From NCBI RefSeq assembly GCF_017591425.1, contig NW_024466459.1:2170001-2234000 (forward strand): 64,000 nt of DNA. Reading direction: 5' to 3'. A program made the position numbers and the translations under genes. The notes beneath the pieces are model-generated. The model had not been told where the DNA came from, did no database searches, and saw only the letters and a list, made by a program, of their open reading frames with translations. Shown here piece by piece: positions 37,901 to 43,349 of the stretch (positions within the stretch are counted from its first letter, which is position 1; the number at the start of each line of letters is the position of its first letter). Source of the DNA: Ochotona curzoniae. Taxonomy: Eukaryota > Chordata > Mammalia > Lagomorpha > Ochotonidae.

Positions 37901-40391
37901 AGCAAGTGCAGGAAGAGTTGACGCCATATGTCGAGGAAAAACACACACACACACACACACACTCCTCTGAGTAAAAGCACTGCGTCACAGCAAGATAAAC
38001 CAAAGCACTGGAACCAGGGCAGAATCATCTGCATCCTAACCTGAGAAAGTCCTCTTGCGGGCACTTCTCAAATGTACCAGTAGAGTTGAGTTAGGCATTC
38101 AGAAGTGGGAGGAACCTACGTGACTAACATAGTTTGACAGCCTCCTTTTATAGGTAAGAGAAAGTTACCACACTTTAGCTCACTGACAGAAGACACAGAG
38201 CTAGTCCTGGTTCTTTTTCCTTTTTTATTTTTTCTTTTAAAGATTTATTTATTGTATCAGAAAGGCAGATCAGATTTGTGGACAGAAGTAGAGACAGAGA
38301 GAAAGATCTTTCATGTGCTGGTTCACCCCAAATGGCTGCAACGGCTGGAGCTGAGTCAATCCAAAGCCAGGAGCCAGGGGCTTCTTGGTCTCCCACACGG
38401 CTGTAGGGTCCCAAGGCTTTGGGCCGTCCTTGACTGCTTTCCCAGGCCATAATAAGAGACCTGGATGTGATCTGGAGCAACGGGGACACAAACCAGTGCC
38501 CATATGGCATCCTGGCACTTGCAACTTGAGTATTTAGCTATTGAGCCATTGTGCCAGGCTTGCCACGATTCTTTTTCCACTACAATGCATACCACTCTGA
38601 GAAACAGCCAGTGAAAAAACAATAAACAAGAAGAAAAACAAACAAAAATGGCCAGTGTTGTTGTACAGTGGCTTAAGCTGTCATTCAACGATTTCTGCAT
38701 TTGCCAGGTAAGAGCCCTACCAATTCTACTTGCTGTTAATACATCTTAAGAAGACAGATGTGAGATCCTGCCTTTGAGCTGGTACAGTCTGGGATGCTAT
38801 AACCATTTGGGGACTTAACTGCTCTTTGTCACTCTACCTTTCAAATAAATATCACAAAACTTGTAAGATGCATCGTACCTCTTCTAAGAAAGTGCACAGG
38901 AAATTTACTTACTCTCCCAGAAACACAAACTCAAGGGAACAAATAGAAATTAATTTTCCATGAATTCTTTCTTTGAACAAAGGGCACAGGAAGCTCACTT
39001 ATTCTCACAAGGCACACTTCAAAAAACCCAACTCTTTGGAAGTAAGGGTAAATTGATCATTCCTGGATCACTTGAATACTTAAATTTCCAGGTTGGAAGG
39101 TCTATATTTTCTAACTCATGCTCACAGTAAGCTGAATCACACGTTACACTGTGACTGGTTCTGCTTCACTCAACACCTAAATACACGTGCAGAGAAATGC
39201 CAAGTACTCACAGTCGCTTTAAACACTTTATCCAGGTTGACATCTTCGTTATTCCATATTCTCAAAACCTTAAATAAAAAACACACAAGTCAGAAAACAT
39301 TCCATTCTGCATACACATGTAACAGATAAGCCGTTACTTGGTTTGTGCTGTATATACGACAGATAATGTCTTAAAGCTCACCTTATTATCATGTACAACA
39401 ATATACTCTCCAGTCTGAAAGCTGCACACAGCTGGACACGTTATAATCTGCCCTTGTTTCACGGACCAGCTCCCCAGTGGTTTCTGATCAGAAACCTGGT
39501 GGAAATGAGGCACTACAGTCAGATTTACAAACAAGACCGAATCCATCTGCATTAAAACAAACAAGTAGTCACACTCAAATACTGGAGATTCCTTTCCCAG
39601 GAGGTACCTAACCCAGGCAAATGATGGAGACAGAAGGAGGGGCGGTTGCCAGGGGGTGCTGATAGGAATGGGGAGTTCTTCCGGTGAATACTGAAATTCA
39701 GTTTTGCGAGATGAGCCGTCCTAGAGATGGACAGAGACCATAGTAGCCATGGACATGCACTCCACAGCTCCCTTAATTTCATTATGTATCCTTTACCACA
39801 ATTAAAAATTTGAAAAGTTAAAGAGTAGCGAATATATGCACATGCAGGTGAAACTTAAGTTTCGAATATGAAGATAATTAGTAGTTAACTCTTTGCGCGT
39901 TAGGCTGAAACGGGGACACAGACTTCCGGGGACATCTTTCCAAAACTCACGGCGTGAACTTTTTGGAGATCATTCCCTCGGAATCAAGATTCCACTCGCA
40001 GCAAATCATGTCAGGTGTCAACTCCCGAAAAAGCGCCCCCTCCCCACCAAAATTCACTCCCCGCCTTCCCAAGGTGAAGGGGACCAAGCACCCCGACGCC
40101 GGCACAAACCGCTGCTCCCTCCTCTGCGGCAATGCCTTCTGCCGCCCAGCCACCTCCGTCCCACCCTTGTGCGGACACGGCGCGGGAGACGCGGCGCGGA
40201 GCCGGGTTCCCACGTGCCCCAAACCCGGCTCCGCGTCAGGGAGCCCTAACCTTATAATGGACGACGGTCCTGCCGCTGTCCGTCACCAGAAACTGGTCCG
40301 CTTTGTCTGTCGGCTCCACGCCTAGCAGTCCGTCCGGCCCGGCGCCCAGGACTACCGTGGACAGCATGATTTCCTCGTCCAGAGCTGCCAT
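16846..40391 (-). CDS. NOL11: NOL11, nucleolar protein 11 (complete, 18 coding exons, 717 aa)
   Basis: Member of the t-UTP/UTP-A subcomplex of the small-subunit processome; it acts in the nucleolus in rDNA transcription and early 18S pre-rRNA processing (known for the human protein). The joined exons encode 717 residues against 719 that I recall for human NOL11. Recognisable stretches include [18 protein letters not shown] at the N-terminus, [85 protein letters not shown] and a C-terminus ending SIEVLELF. In this family the N-terminal half is predicted to form a beta-propeller and the C-terminal part to be helical. The ATG at 40391 has a purine at -3 and G at +4. All 17 introns are GT-AG and every phase closes without an internal stop. 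Introns are filled with SINEs and L1 remnants; PITPNC1 lies about 14 kb upstream on the same strand. I see no sign of pseudogene decay. Confidence 0.97.
17121..17228 (-). CDS. NOL11: NOL11 coding exon 17
   Basis: 108 nt, 36 codons, [13 protein letters not shown] to YKFVKSQ. Acceptor CTCCAG|ATT and donor CAG|GTTGGT. Confidence 0.96.
17517..17647 (-). ncRNA. SNORA38B: H/ACA box snoRNA in NOL11 intron 16, SNORA38B-like
   Basis: On the minus strand a 3' hairpin closes with a perfect 9-bp stem, ATCTACAAT (17575-17567) with ATTGTAGAT (17532-17524). It is followed one base later by ACATGG, the ACA box exactly three bases from the predicted 3' end at 17517. Upstream is a second hairpin closing with CTTGG/CCAAG and an inner CTGC/GCAG stem, so the total is about 131 nt, typical of two-hairpin H/ACA RNAs. 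The hinge between them has only a degenerate H box (ATAATC-like). The human NOL11 gene carries SNORA38B in an intron near its 3' end, and this is the matching place. H/ACA RNAs guide pseudouridylation in the nucleolus; I did not derive the target site. The name rests on position and structure, not on an alignment. Confidence 0.68.
17970..18280 (+). mobile_element. C-type SINE (NOL11 intron 16)
   Basis: CCAGACCTGGCACTCTGG to CCAATAAAACTATAAAT. Confidence 0.82.
18338..18667 (-). mobile_element. C-type SINE, full length
   Basis: AAAGATTTATTTTATTTTCATT to CAAACAGGGCCC. Confidence 0.9.
18865..19095 (-). mobile_element. old SINE
   Basis: Recognised from GTTCACTCTCC and GAGGCAGAGCAGCTGGGACTT. Confidence 0.45.
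19176..19268 (-). CDS. NOL11: NOL11 coding exon 16
   Basis: 93 nt, 31 codons, [14 protein letters not shown] to HPPTLSQ. Acceptor ACCCAG|GTA and donor CAG|GTGAGA. Confidence 0.96.
19269..19734 (-). other. NOL11 intron 15, repeat-free
   Basis: 466 nt with no SINE or L1 match, unusual in this gene. A short hairpin TCGCC/GGCGA occurs near 19422-19461, but I see no snoRNA-grade structure. Confidence 0.5.
19735..19813 (-). CDS. NOL11: NOL11 coding exon 15
   Basis: 79 nt: completes Leu, [17 protein letters not shown] to AQHVT. Acceptor AGTAG|A and donor ACA|GTAAGT. Confidence 0.94.
19960..20232 (-). mobile_element. old SINE
   Basis: GCTGCAATGGCCGGGGCTGGG to AATATGGGATGCCAGCATTGC. Confidence 0.55.
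20378..20692 (-). mobile_element. C-type SINE, full length
   Basis: AAGATTTATTTGTTTTTATTG to ATGCTGGGCCCA; small deletion in the AGGTCTTCC region. Confidence 0.88.
20695..20936 (-). mobile_element. older SINE fragment
   Basis: AAGGTTTGCTTATTTAC to AGACAAGCTGG; broken by the following plus-strand copy. Confidence 0.6.
20937..21260 (+). mobile_element. C-type SINE
   Basis: GGGGCTCAGTGCAGTAGCC to GCAATTAAAAAAGAAAAG. Confidence 0.85.
21558..22010 (+). mobile_element. two overlapping diverged SINEs
   Basis: First copy from GGAACCAGTTTTGTGGAG to about 21760; second begins mid-element at ATCCAGTTCCCTGC and ends AACAAAAATAATT. Confidence 0.65.
22078..22308 (-). CDS. NOL11: NOL11 coding exon 14
   Basis: 231 nt, the longest coding exon: [14 protein letters not shown] to IAQRAAL plus two bases of Leu. 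It is acidic and probably disordered in the middle ([10 protein letters not shown]). Acceptor CGTAG|C. The donor CT|GTATCC is weak, but the phase with the next exon is exact. Confidence 0.94.
22423..22548 (-). CDS. NOL11: NOL11 coding exon 13
   Basis: 126 nt: completes Ser, [16 protein letters not shown] to CLKVFL plus two bases. Acceptor TCTCAG|T and donor AG|GTAACT. The following intron is 114 nt. Confidence 0.95.
22648..22832 (-). CDS. NOL11: NOL11 coding exon 12
   Basis: 185 nt, [15 protein letters not shown] to QTHVLSY plus two bases of a split Ser. Acceptor TTTCAG|AAA and donor AG|GTGGGC. The following intron is only 99 nt. Confidence 0.96.
22888..22909 (+). repeat. (AC)n microsatellite
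   Basis: Short AC tract between AT-rich sequence in NOL11 intron 11. Confidence 0.8.
22915..23089 (-). mobile_element. old SINE interrupted by the next copy
   Basis: TTTTTATTGGAAAGATAG to CCCAAGTCCTTTGGC. Confidence 0.65.
23090..23423 (-). mobile_element. young C-type SINE with target duplication
   Basis: Same subfamily as 1294 and 24564 (GCGCAACGGGCC, CGCCACCGCGCCGG). TGGCATCTTT flanks it at about 23079 and 23424. Confidence 0.92.
23430..23755 (-). mobile_element. C-type SINE, full length
   Basis: AAAGGTCTACATATTTTTATTG to GCTCTGGGCCC. Confidence 0.88.
23756..24036 (+). mobile_element. C-type SINE, 5' end missing
   Basis: Starts in the box A/B spacer (CTTACTTTTTATGTGCTGGG) and ends AAGTAAATCTTTG. 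Confidence 0.8.
24209..24563 (+). mobile_element. C-type SINE, first of a nested pair
   Basis: GGCCCGGCGGCATGGCC to an A run. AAAAAGTGGGGTGGGG precedes it and recurs only after the next copy. Confidence 0.92.
24564..24894 (+). mobile_element. young C-type SINE, second of a nested pair
   Basis: GGGCCCGGCGCGGTGGC start, inserted at the A tail of the preceding copy; followed by the shared AGTGGGGTGGGG duplicate. Confidence 0.93.
24903..25218 (+). mobile_element. C-type SINE
   Basis: GATCCACCGCAATGGCC to AATAAACAAATC. Confidence 0.87.
25229..25540 (+). mobile_element. C-type SINE
   Basis: GTGGGGACCTGACATAATGG to ATATCTGACTTTTC and an A-rich tail. Confidence 0.85.
25550..25822 (+). mobile_element. 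older diverged SINE
   Basis: GGGGCGGGTGTTGTGGTTCAG to AAGTGAATAAAGAAATC. Confidence 0.7.
25968..26042 (-). CDS. NOL11: NOL11 coding exon 11
   Basis: 75 nt, 25 codons, [15 protein letters not shown] to LLLAIK, a basic patch that is probably linker. Acceptor TTCCAG|TTA and donor AAG|GTGAGT. Confidence 0.94.
26523..26611 (-). CDS. NOL11: NOL11 coding exon 10
   Basis: 89 nt: completes Gly, then [13 protein letters not shown] to NSEQSKRI. Acceptor TCTTAG|GT and donor ATT|GTAAGT. Confidence 0.93.
27040..27163 (-). CDS. NOL11: NOL11 coding exon 9
   Basis: 124 nt, [14 protein letters not shown] to KLKHSQDP plus one base of Gly. The acceptor follows a C run, CCCCCAG|CTC; donor CCAG|GTAGGC. Confidence 0.96.
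27290..27445 (-). mobile_element. L1 3' end fragment
   Basis: CAGTTCCATAGGCTCTGGG and a C-rich stretch CCCCCTACCCAGGTCCCCTCCC, the complement of an L1-type G-rich 3' UTR; resembles 28320-28470. Confidence 0.55.
27525..27780 (+). mobile_element. old SINE
   Basis: GTACAGCTCTTAGGATGC and CATGGGAGACCTGAAG blocks. Confidence 0.55.
28312..28815 (-). mobile_element. L1 3' UTR fragment
   Basis: Low-coordinate end is A/T-rich, then GTTTCACAGGCTCTAGATTCC and CCCCCAACCCCTCCCC. Confidence 0.55.
28935..29094 (+). mobile_element. C-type SINE with a central deletion
   Basis: 5' third to GCAGCACCACTTCC joins directly to TCTCTATCTCTCCTCC and the tail; about 190 bp of the middle are missing. Confidence 0.88.
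29368..29444 (-). CDS. NOL11: NOL11 coding exon 8
   Basis: 77 nt: completes Glu, then [10 protein letters not shown] to PQGTSGQ. Acceptor TTATAG|AA and donor CAA|GTAAGC. Confidence 0.95.
29668..29870 (-). mobile_element. L1 3' end fragment
   Basis: AAATTTTTTTTCCATGATGC then a C/T-rich block CTCCTCTTCCTCTCTCC, the complement of an L1 polypurine 3' UTR. Confidence 0.6.
29880..30190 (+). mobile_element. L1 ORF2 fragment (reverse-transcriptase region)
   Basis: Translates to [20 protein letters not shown], then after a break to a piece with [12 protein letters not shown] residues, matching the L1 ORF2 stretch ahead of the RT core. Broken by stops, a gap and an 18-nt tandem duplication. Confidence 0.7.
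30191..30455 (+). mobile_element. C-type SINE, tail missing
   Basis: GGAGCCGACTGCAGTGGCC to ATGGATGGAAGA, then abrupt change of sequence. Confidence 0.85.
30499..31241 (+). mobile_element. array-associated retroposon, 5'-truncated copy B
   Basis: Shares GGGGATCCCTCCAACTGAAC, GGTCTGACCATG and CCTGTAGCCCTTG with 2190-2870; holds only the last array unit. Ends in a purine-rich GAGAGAGAG tail. Confidence 0.65.
31242..31640. other. unclassified NOL11 intron sequence
   Basis: No repeat or exon signal recognised. Confidence 0.4.
31642..31897 (+). mobile_element. old SINE, host of a nested insertion
   Basis: CAATGCCAGCACCCCATATG to TTTGGGGAGAAACTG; continues after the next copy as AAAGTAAGAAAATAAATC (32229-32250). 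Confidence 0.65.
31898..32215 (-). mobile_element. C-type SINE with target duplication
   Basis: CTAACCTTGCTTT lies on both sides (31879 and 32215). Confidence 0.93.
32744..32932 (-). CDS. NOL11: NOL11 coding exon 7
   Basis: 189 nt: completes Ser, then [16 protein letters not shown] to GPPIPASK and one base of a Glu codon. Acceptor CAACAG|GC and donor AAAG|GTAACT. Confidence 0.96.
33448..33756 (+). mobile_element. C-type SINE
   Basis: TTGGGCCCAGCAAGATAGTG to AATAAAATAAATC. Confidence 0.88.
33757..34040 (-). mobile_element. diverged SINE abutting the previous tail
   Basis: TTAATTTATTTTTACTTTAAAG to ATGTTATGGCATAACATC. Confidence 0.7.
34134..34305 (+). mobile_element. SINE 3' half
   Basis: GATTGCCCCAAGGCC to AATAAATAAATC twice. 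Confidence 0.65.
34340..34634 (+). mobile_element. old SINE
   Basis: GGGTTGTGGCATAGCAAC to AATAAATAAATC. Confidence 0.65.
34690..35027 (+). mobile_element. C-type SINE, diverged
   Basis: CATCCCATACGGATGCTGG to AATAAAAATAAATAAATC. Confidence 0.75.
35028..35174 (-). mobile_element. SINE 5' half
   Basis: CTGCCTTCCCAGGACATAAGC to TGTAACAGGCCCC, ending 27 bases from NOL11 exon 6. Confidence 0.7.
35201..35342 (-). CDS. NOL11: NOL11 coding exon 6
   Basis: 142 nt, [10 protein letters not shown] to KFIYLMSL plus one base of a split Ser codon. Acceptor TTGCAG|CAT and donor TTAA|GTAAGT. Confidence 0.95.
35467..35727 (+). mobile_element. old SINE
   Basis: GGGGCCAGCATTGTGGCACAG to GGGGAGTCACACAG; a large open frame in it is chance. 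Confidence 0.65.
35908..35965 (-). CDS. NOL11: NOL11 coding exon 5
   Basis: 58 nt: one base completing Lys, then [19 protein letters not shown]. Acceptor follows a T-rich tract, TTTTAG|G; donor AAA|GTAAGT. Confidence 0.95.
36310..36602 (+). mobile_element. diverged SINE
   Basis: CCTGGGAAAGCAGTGGAGGATGG and GGGAGACCTGGAAG blocks. Confidence 0.65.
36700..36848 (-). CDS. NOL11: NOL11 coding exon 4
   Basis: 149 nt encoding LSAEVYRI to ISDEEVI plus two bases of a split Lys codon. Acceptor TTCCAG|CTG and donor AA|GTAAGT. Confidence 0.96.
36997..37339 (+). mobile_element. young C-type SINE with target duplication
   Basis: Bounded by AAAACTAAGATCAACT at about 36981 and 37341. Contains a short duplication of CATATG around 37057-37070. 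Confidence 0.94.
37407..37700 (-). mobile_element. old SINE
   Basis: TTTAAAGACTTATTTATTC to GCAGCACAGTGCCTG. Confidence 0.6.
37938..37962 (+). repeat. (AC)n microsatellite
   Basis: About twelve AC units in NOL11 intron 3. Confidence 0.88.
38237..38562 (-). mobile_element. C-type SINE, diverged
   Basis: AAAGATTTATTTATTGTATC to TTGTGCCAGGC. Confidence 0.8.
38648..38856 (+). mobile_element. old SINE, internally deleted
   Basis: GGCCAGTGTTGTTGTACAGTGG to CAAATAAATATC. Confidence 0.6.
39212..39268 (-). CDS. NOL11: NOL11 coding exon 3
   Basis: 57 nt, 19 codons, [19 protein letters not shown]. Acceptor TTTAAG|GTT and donor ACT|GTGAGT. The intron to exon 2 is only 113 nt. Confidence 0.95.
39382..39495 (-). 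CDS. NOL11: NOL11 coding exon 2
   Basis: 114 nt, 38 codons, VSDQKPLG to VVHDNK. Acceptor CCACCAG|GTT and donor AAG|GTGAGC; both ends are phase 0. Confidence 0.96.
40251..40391 (-). CDS. NOL11: NOL11 coding exon 1
   Basis: 141 nt, 47 codons from the initiator Met, ending RTVVHYK. The donor is AAG|GTTAGG and the exon ends in phase 0. It lies inside the CpG island. Confidence 0.96.
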
Positions 40392-40446
40392 TTCGGTCGC
40401 ACCTAAAGACGACAGCGTACTCTTCCCGGCAGGCCGCGCGGTTTCC

Positions 40447-40456
40447 TCTCGCGAGA
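40447..40456. promoter_or_regulatory. TCTCGCGAGA palindromic promoter element
   Basis: A perfect 10-bp palindrome TCTCGCGAGA lies 56 bp upstream of the NOL11 start codon. This CGCG element is a known core-promoter motif of TATA-less, broadly expressed human genes and is bound by proteins such as ZBTB33. Its position suggests that it helps set the NOL11 start site. Confidence 0.7.
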
Positions 40457-41164
40457 ACGCTGAGCTGGGACGAGCACGCCGCGCACGAGACCGCCTCGCT
40501 CGCGGTGCGACCTCTGGTGGGCCCGAGGGGCGCGCGGAGAGCCAGAGCCGCCCGGTGGGCGGGGCCCGAGGATGGCGTCAGGACCCCGCCTCCCGCGGCC
40601 ACGCCTCCCCGAGTCCCGGATGTGCTCCGGGCGGAGTTCAGGCTTGCGCGTTGCACAGCAGCAGCTACCGGACCGTCGCAAGGGGCTGACTGAAAAAAAA
40701 CTTTGTGATGTCTCTAGGAATTCGTATTCCACCTTCGTGGAACCACGTGCCAAAGAAAAAGGCTTTTTTTTTTTAAAAAAAGATAAAACTGCAGCTATAA
40801 CCTCCTTCGGGAGGTGCCTGCGCCGCCTCAGGCTCGCCCAGTGCCTGCTCACCGCCTGCGGGAACTCTCAGCTTCTCAGAGCTTCTTGACGGTGACGTTG
40901 AAGCGACAGGTTCCTCTTGAACCCTTTTGGGCAAGACCTTGTTTTTCTAACATAAACTTGGAGGTTTCAGTCTATAATGTGGGGGTAGAAAAAGATCAAT
41001 TGTGCGTGTTGGGAGGGCGAAACCATCCTGCTGGGCCACGTGAAAGGCGTGTACCGCGTGGCATCAAATACCTCCTGGGGCCCTGTGTCTAGTTTATGTT
41101 GAAACAAGAGAGACTGTTCAGCGACTGTGAAGGAATCAAATACAGGTGGAAAGAAGTTTTTAAA

Positions 41165-41350
41165 AAGACTTAATTTGAAAGACACAGCTGCACAAGCCCA
41201 CTGGTTGGGCTACAACTCGGTTCCGGGTCTCCCACATGCACGCCACGGTTCCTGGCACCTGGACCATCGTCTGCTGCTTTTCCCAGGTTAGCGTGGAGCT
41301 AGGCGGCAAGTGGACGGGCTGGGATTTGAACAGGTGACAGTTCTACATCT
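41165..41350 (-). mobile_element. old SINE
   Basis: AAGACTTAATTTGAAAGACAC and CTGCTGCTTTTCCCAGG blocks, upstream of the NOL11 promoter. Confidence 0.55.
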
Positions 41351-41388
41351 GCAGGAAATTCTTAGACTCTTAAGAAGCTTTTGAGTTG

Positions 41389-41690
41389 TCGGCTTGGCCT
41401 AGCGGCTAAAGTCCTCACCTTGAACGCCCTGGGATCCCATATGGGCACCGGTTCTAATCCTGGCAGCCCCACTTCCCATCCAGCTCCCTGCCTGTGGCCT
41501 GGGAAAGCAGTGGAGGACGGCCCAAAACCTTGGGACCCTGCACCTGTGTGGGAGACCTGGAGGAAGTTTCTGGTTTCTGGCTTCGAATTGGCTCAACTCT
41601 GGTTGTTGCGGTCATTTGGGGAGTGAATCATCGGAGGGAAGATTTTCCTCTCTGTATATTTCACTTTCCAATAAAAATAAATAAATCTTG
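41389..41690 (+). mobile_element. C-type SINE, first of a direct pair
   Basis: CGGCTTGGCCTAGCGGC to AATAAATAAATCTT. Confidence 0.88.
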
Positions 41691-42004
41691 GGCCTGGCGG
41701 CGTGGCTTAGTGGTTAAAGTCCTCGCCTTGAACGCGCCCAAGATCCCATATGGGCACCGGTTCTAATCCCAGCAGCTCCACTTCCCATCCAGCTTCCTGC
41801 TTGTGGCCTGGGAAAGCAGTTGAGGACGGCCAAGGCTTGGACCTGCACCTTGTGCTGATCACAGAAGTTCCTGCTCCTGGCTCGGATTGGCACAGCACGG
41901 CCGTGCACTCACTTGGGAGTGATCATCGGACGGAAGATCTTCCTCTCTATCTCTCTTCCTCTCTGCATATCTGACTTTGTAATAAAAATAAATAAATCTT
42001 TTTT
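41691..42004 (+). mobile_element. C-type SINE, second of a direct pair
   Basis: Begins GGGCCTGGCGGCGTGGC directly at the tail of the previous copy; several single-base losses in 41830-41920. Confidence 0.88.
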
Positions 42005-42076
42005 TAAAATAAAGAAATCTTTAAAAATTCTGGTGGCTGCTATGAATTGGAAAAACTTCCGATTCCTATTTTTGTA

Positions 42077-42317
42077 AATTTTTTTTGAAGATTTATTTAT
42101 TTACTTATTTATTTATTGCCGATTTGAAGCCAGGATCCAGGAACTTCTTCTGGATCTCCCACACGGGTGCAGGGTCCCAAAGCTTTGGGCTGTCCTCAAC
42201 TGCTTTCCCAGGCCACAAGCAGGGAGCTGGATGGGAAGTGGAGCTGCCGGGATTAGAACTGGTGCCCATATGGGATCTTGGGCGAGGACTTAAGCCACTA
42301 AGCCACGTCGCCGGGCC
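42077..42317 (-). mobile_element. C-type SINE lacking its tail-proximal block
   Basis: T-rich end joins directly to GCCGATTTGAAGCC. Target duplicate GAYTCCTATTTTT at 42060 and 42320. Confidence 0.87.
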
Positions 42318-42324
42318 TGACTCC

Positions 42325-43345
42325 TATTTTTAACCCTAGAAAGAATAATGTGACTGGAGATCAACATCATTTTTAAGGAGTTATAGATTTAAATGCACAC
42401 ATAGATTTCCCATCTCATTTGTCATATTCACCTATGTTCTCAGAGTTCCCAGCACTAATTTCATAAGCAGTTAGTAAAAATAGGCTTTCAATCGGATTGA
42501 TGAAGTCACATCTTTGTGTTCACTGCACCAGTGTTGTACCTGAGCCATACAGGGAGTTTAATACACATTCATTGCACAGGTCAAGCGTCATCTCATGCTT
42601 ATGTTGCTAGTGTTATAATGAATGGAATGTTGACTTGATCTATTCGTGTGAAAAAGTCTGTCTTACTGGTTAGAATGCTGGCACTGCACTTGTGCGTTAG
42701 TCTGTACAATTGAGTCTAAGTTCGGTAAAGTATTACAGGAGATTGCAATTCTTTCTGGAAAGAGCACCAGCTGCAACATGGGAACTGGAAGGCTTCTGTA
42801 AGCTAGCTGGGTCAAAGCGTTCCACTTGCGGCATGTTTCCATCAAGGTCAATGAGCAAGAGCAGGGCTCTCTGGTTACGTGTTTGAAGGTTAGTCTCTAA
42901 ACGCAGCTGGGACCCTGCACATTTTCCTGCGTGCTCTGCACGTTCTATCTGGCTGGTTTGTCATGTTTGTGCTTCTTGGCTGCCTAGCAGTGAGGACCAA
43001 AGAGGATATCACCTTCACAGTCAAGCCCCAAAATAGAAGCAGGTGATAAATACGCAATGACTAATCTTATAGTGGGAGAAGAAACGATACATAATCCTAT
43101 TCAAAAAGGAGGATATCACCTGTCCGGGATTTGTCACAGACAGGTGCCAGGTGGTGATGTTAGCATTGTATGAGGGGGGTGTACTAGATGCTTTGCCAAA
43201 GGAATACTTGCAGAAGGACGTTTTGCAAAGAAAGTAGATATGTGATGCCACCAGATCTCCGTTTTTATACAAATGTGATGTTTCTTCAATGAGTTCCAGA
43301 ATGATCTGAGATCTATTTTCCAATTTGAGAATTTCAAAACACCTT
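42325..43345. other. unclassified intergenic sequence
   Basis: About 1 kb with no repeat or coding feature I can support. Confidence 0.4.
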
Positions 43346-43349
43346 GGAA

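Larger units (their letters stand above)
40020..40690 (-). promoter_or_regulatory. NOL11: CpG island promoter of NOL11
   Basis: The most CpG-dense stretch of the window. It covers exon 1, the 5' UTR and about 250 bp of upstream flank, and has no obvious TATA box near the start codon. This is the usual form for a broadly expressed ribosome-biogenesis gene. It also creates long open frames on both strands that I take as chance. Confidence 0.85.

Noticed and set aside
40252..40889. Open frames of 105-149 codons on both strands around the CpG island
   Set aside because: GC-rich sequence with few stops; only the NOL11 exon 1 frame has homology and matching splice phase. No divergent gene is supported.
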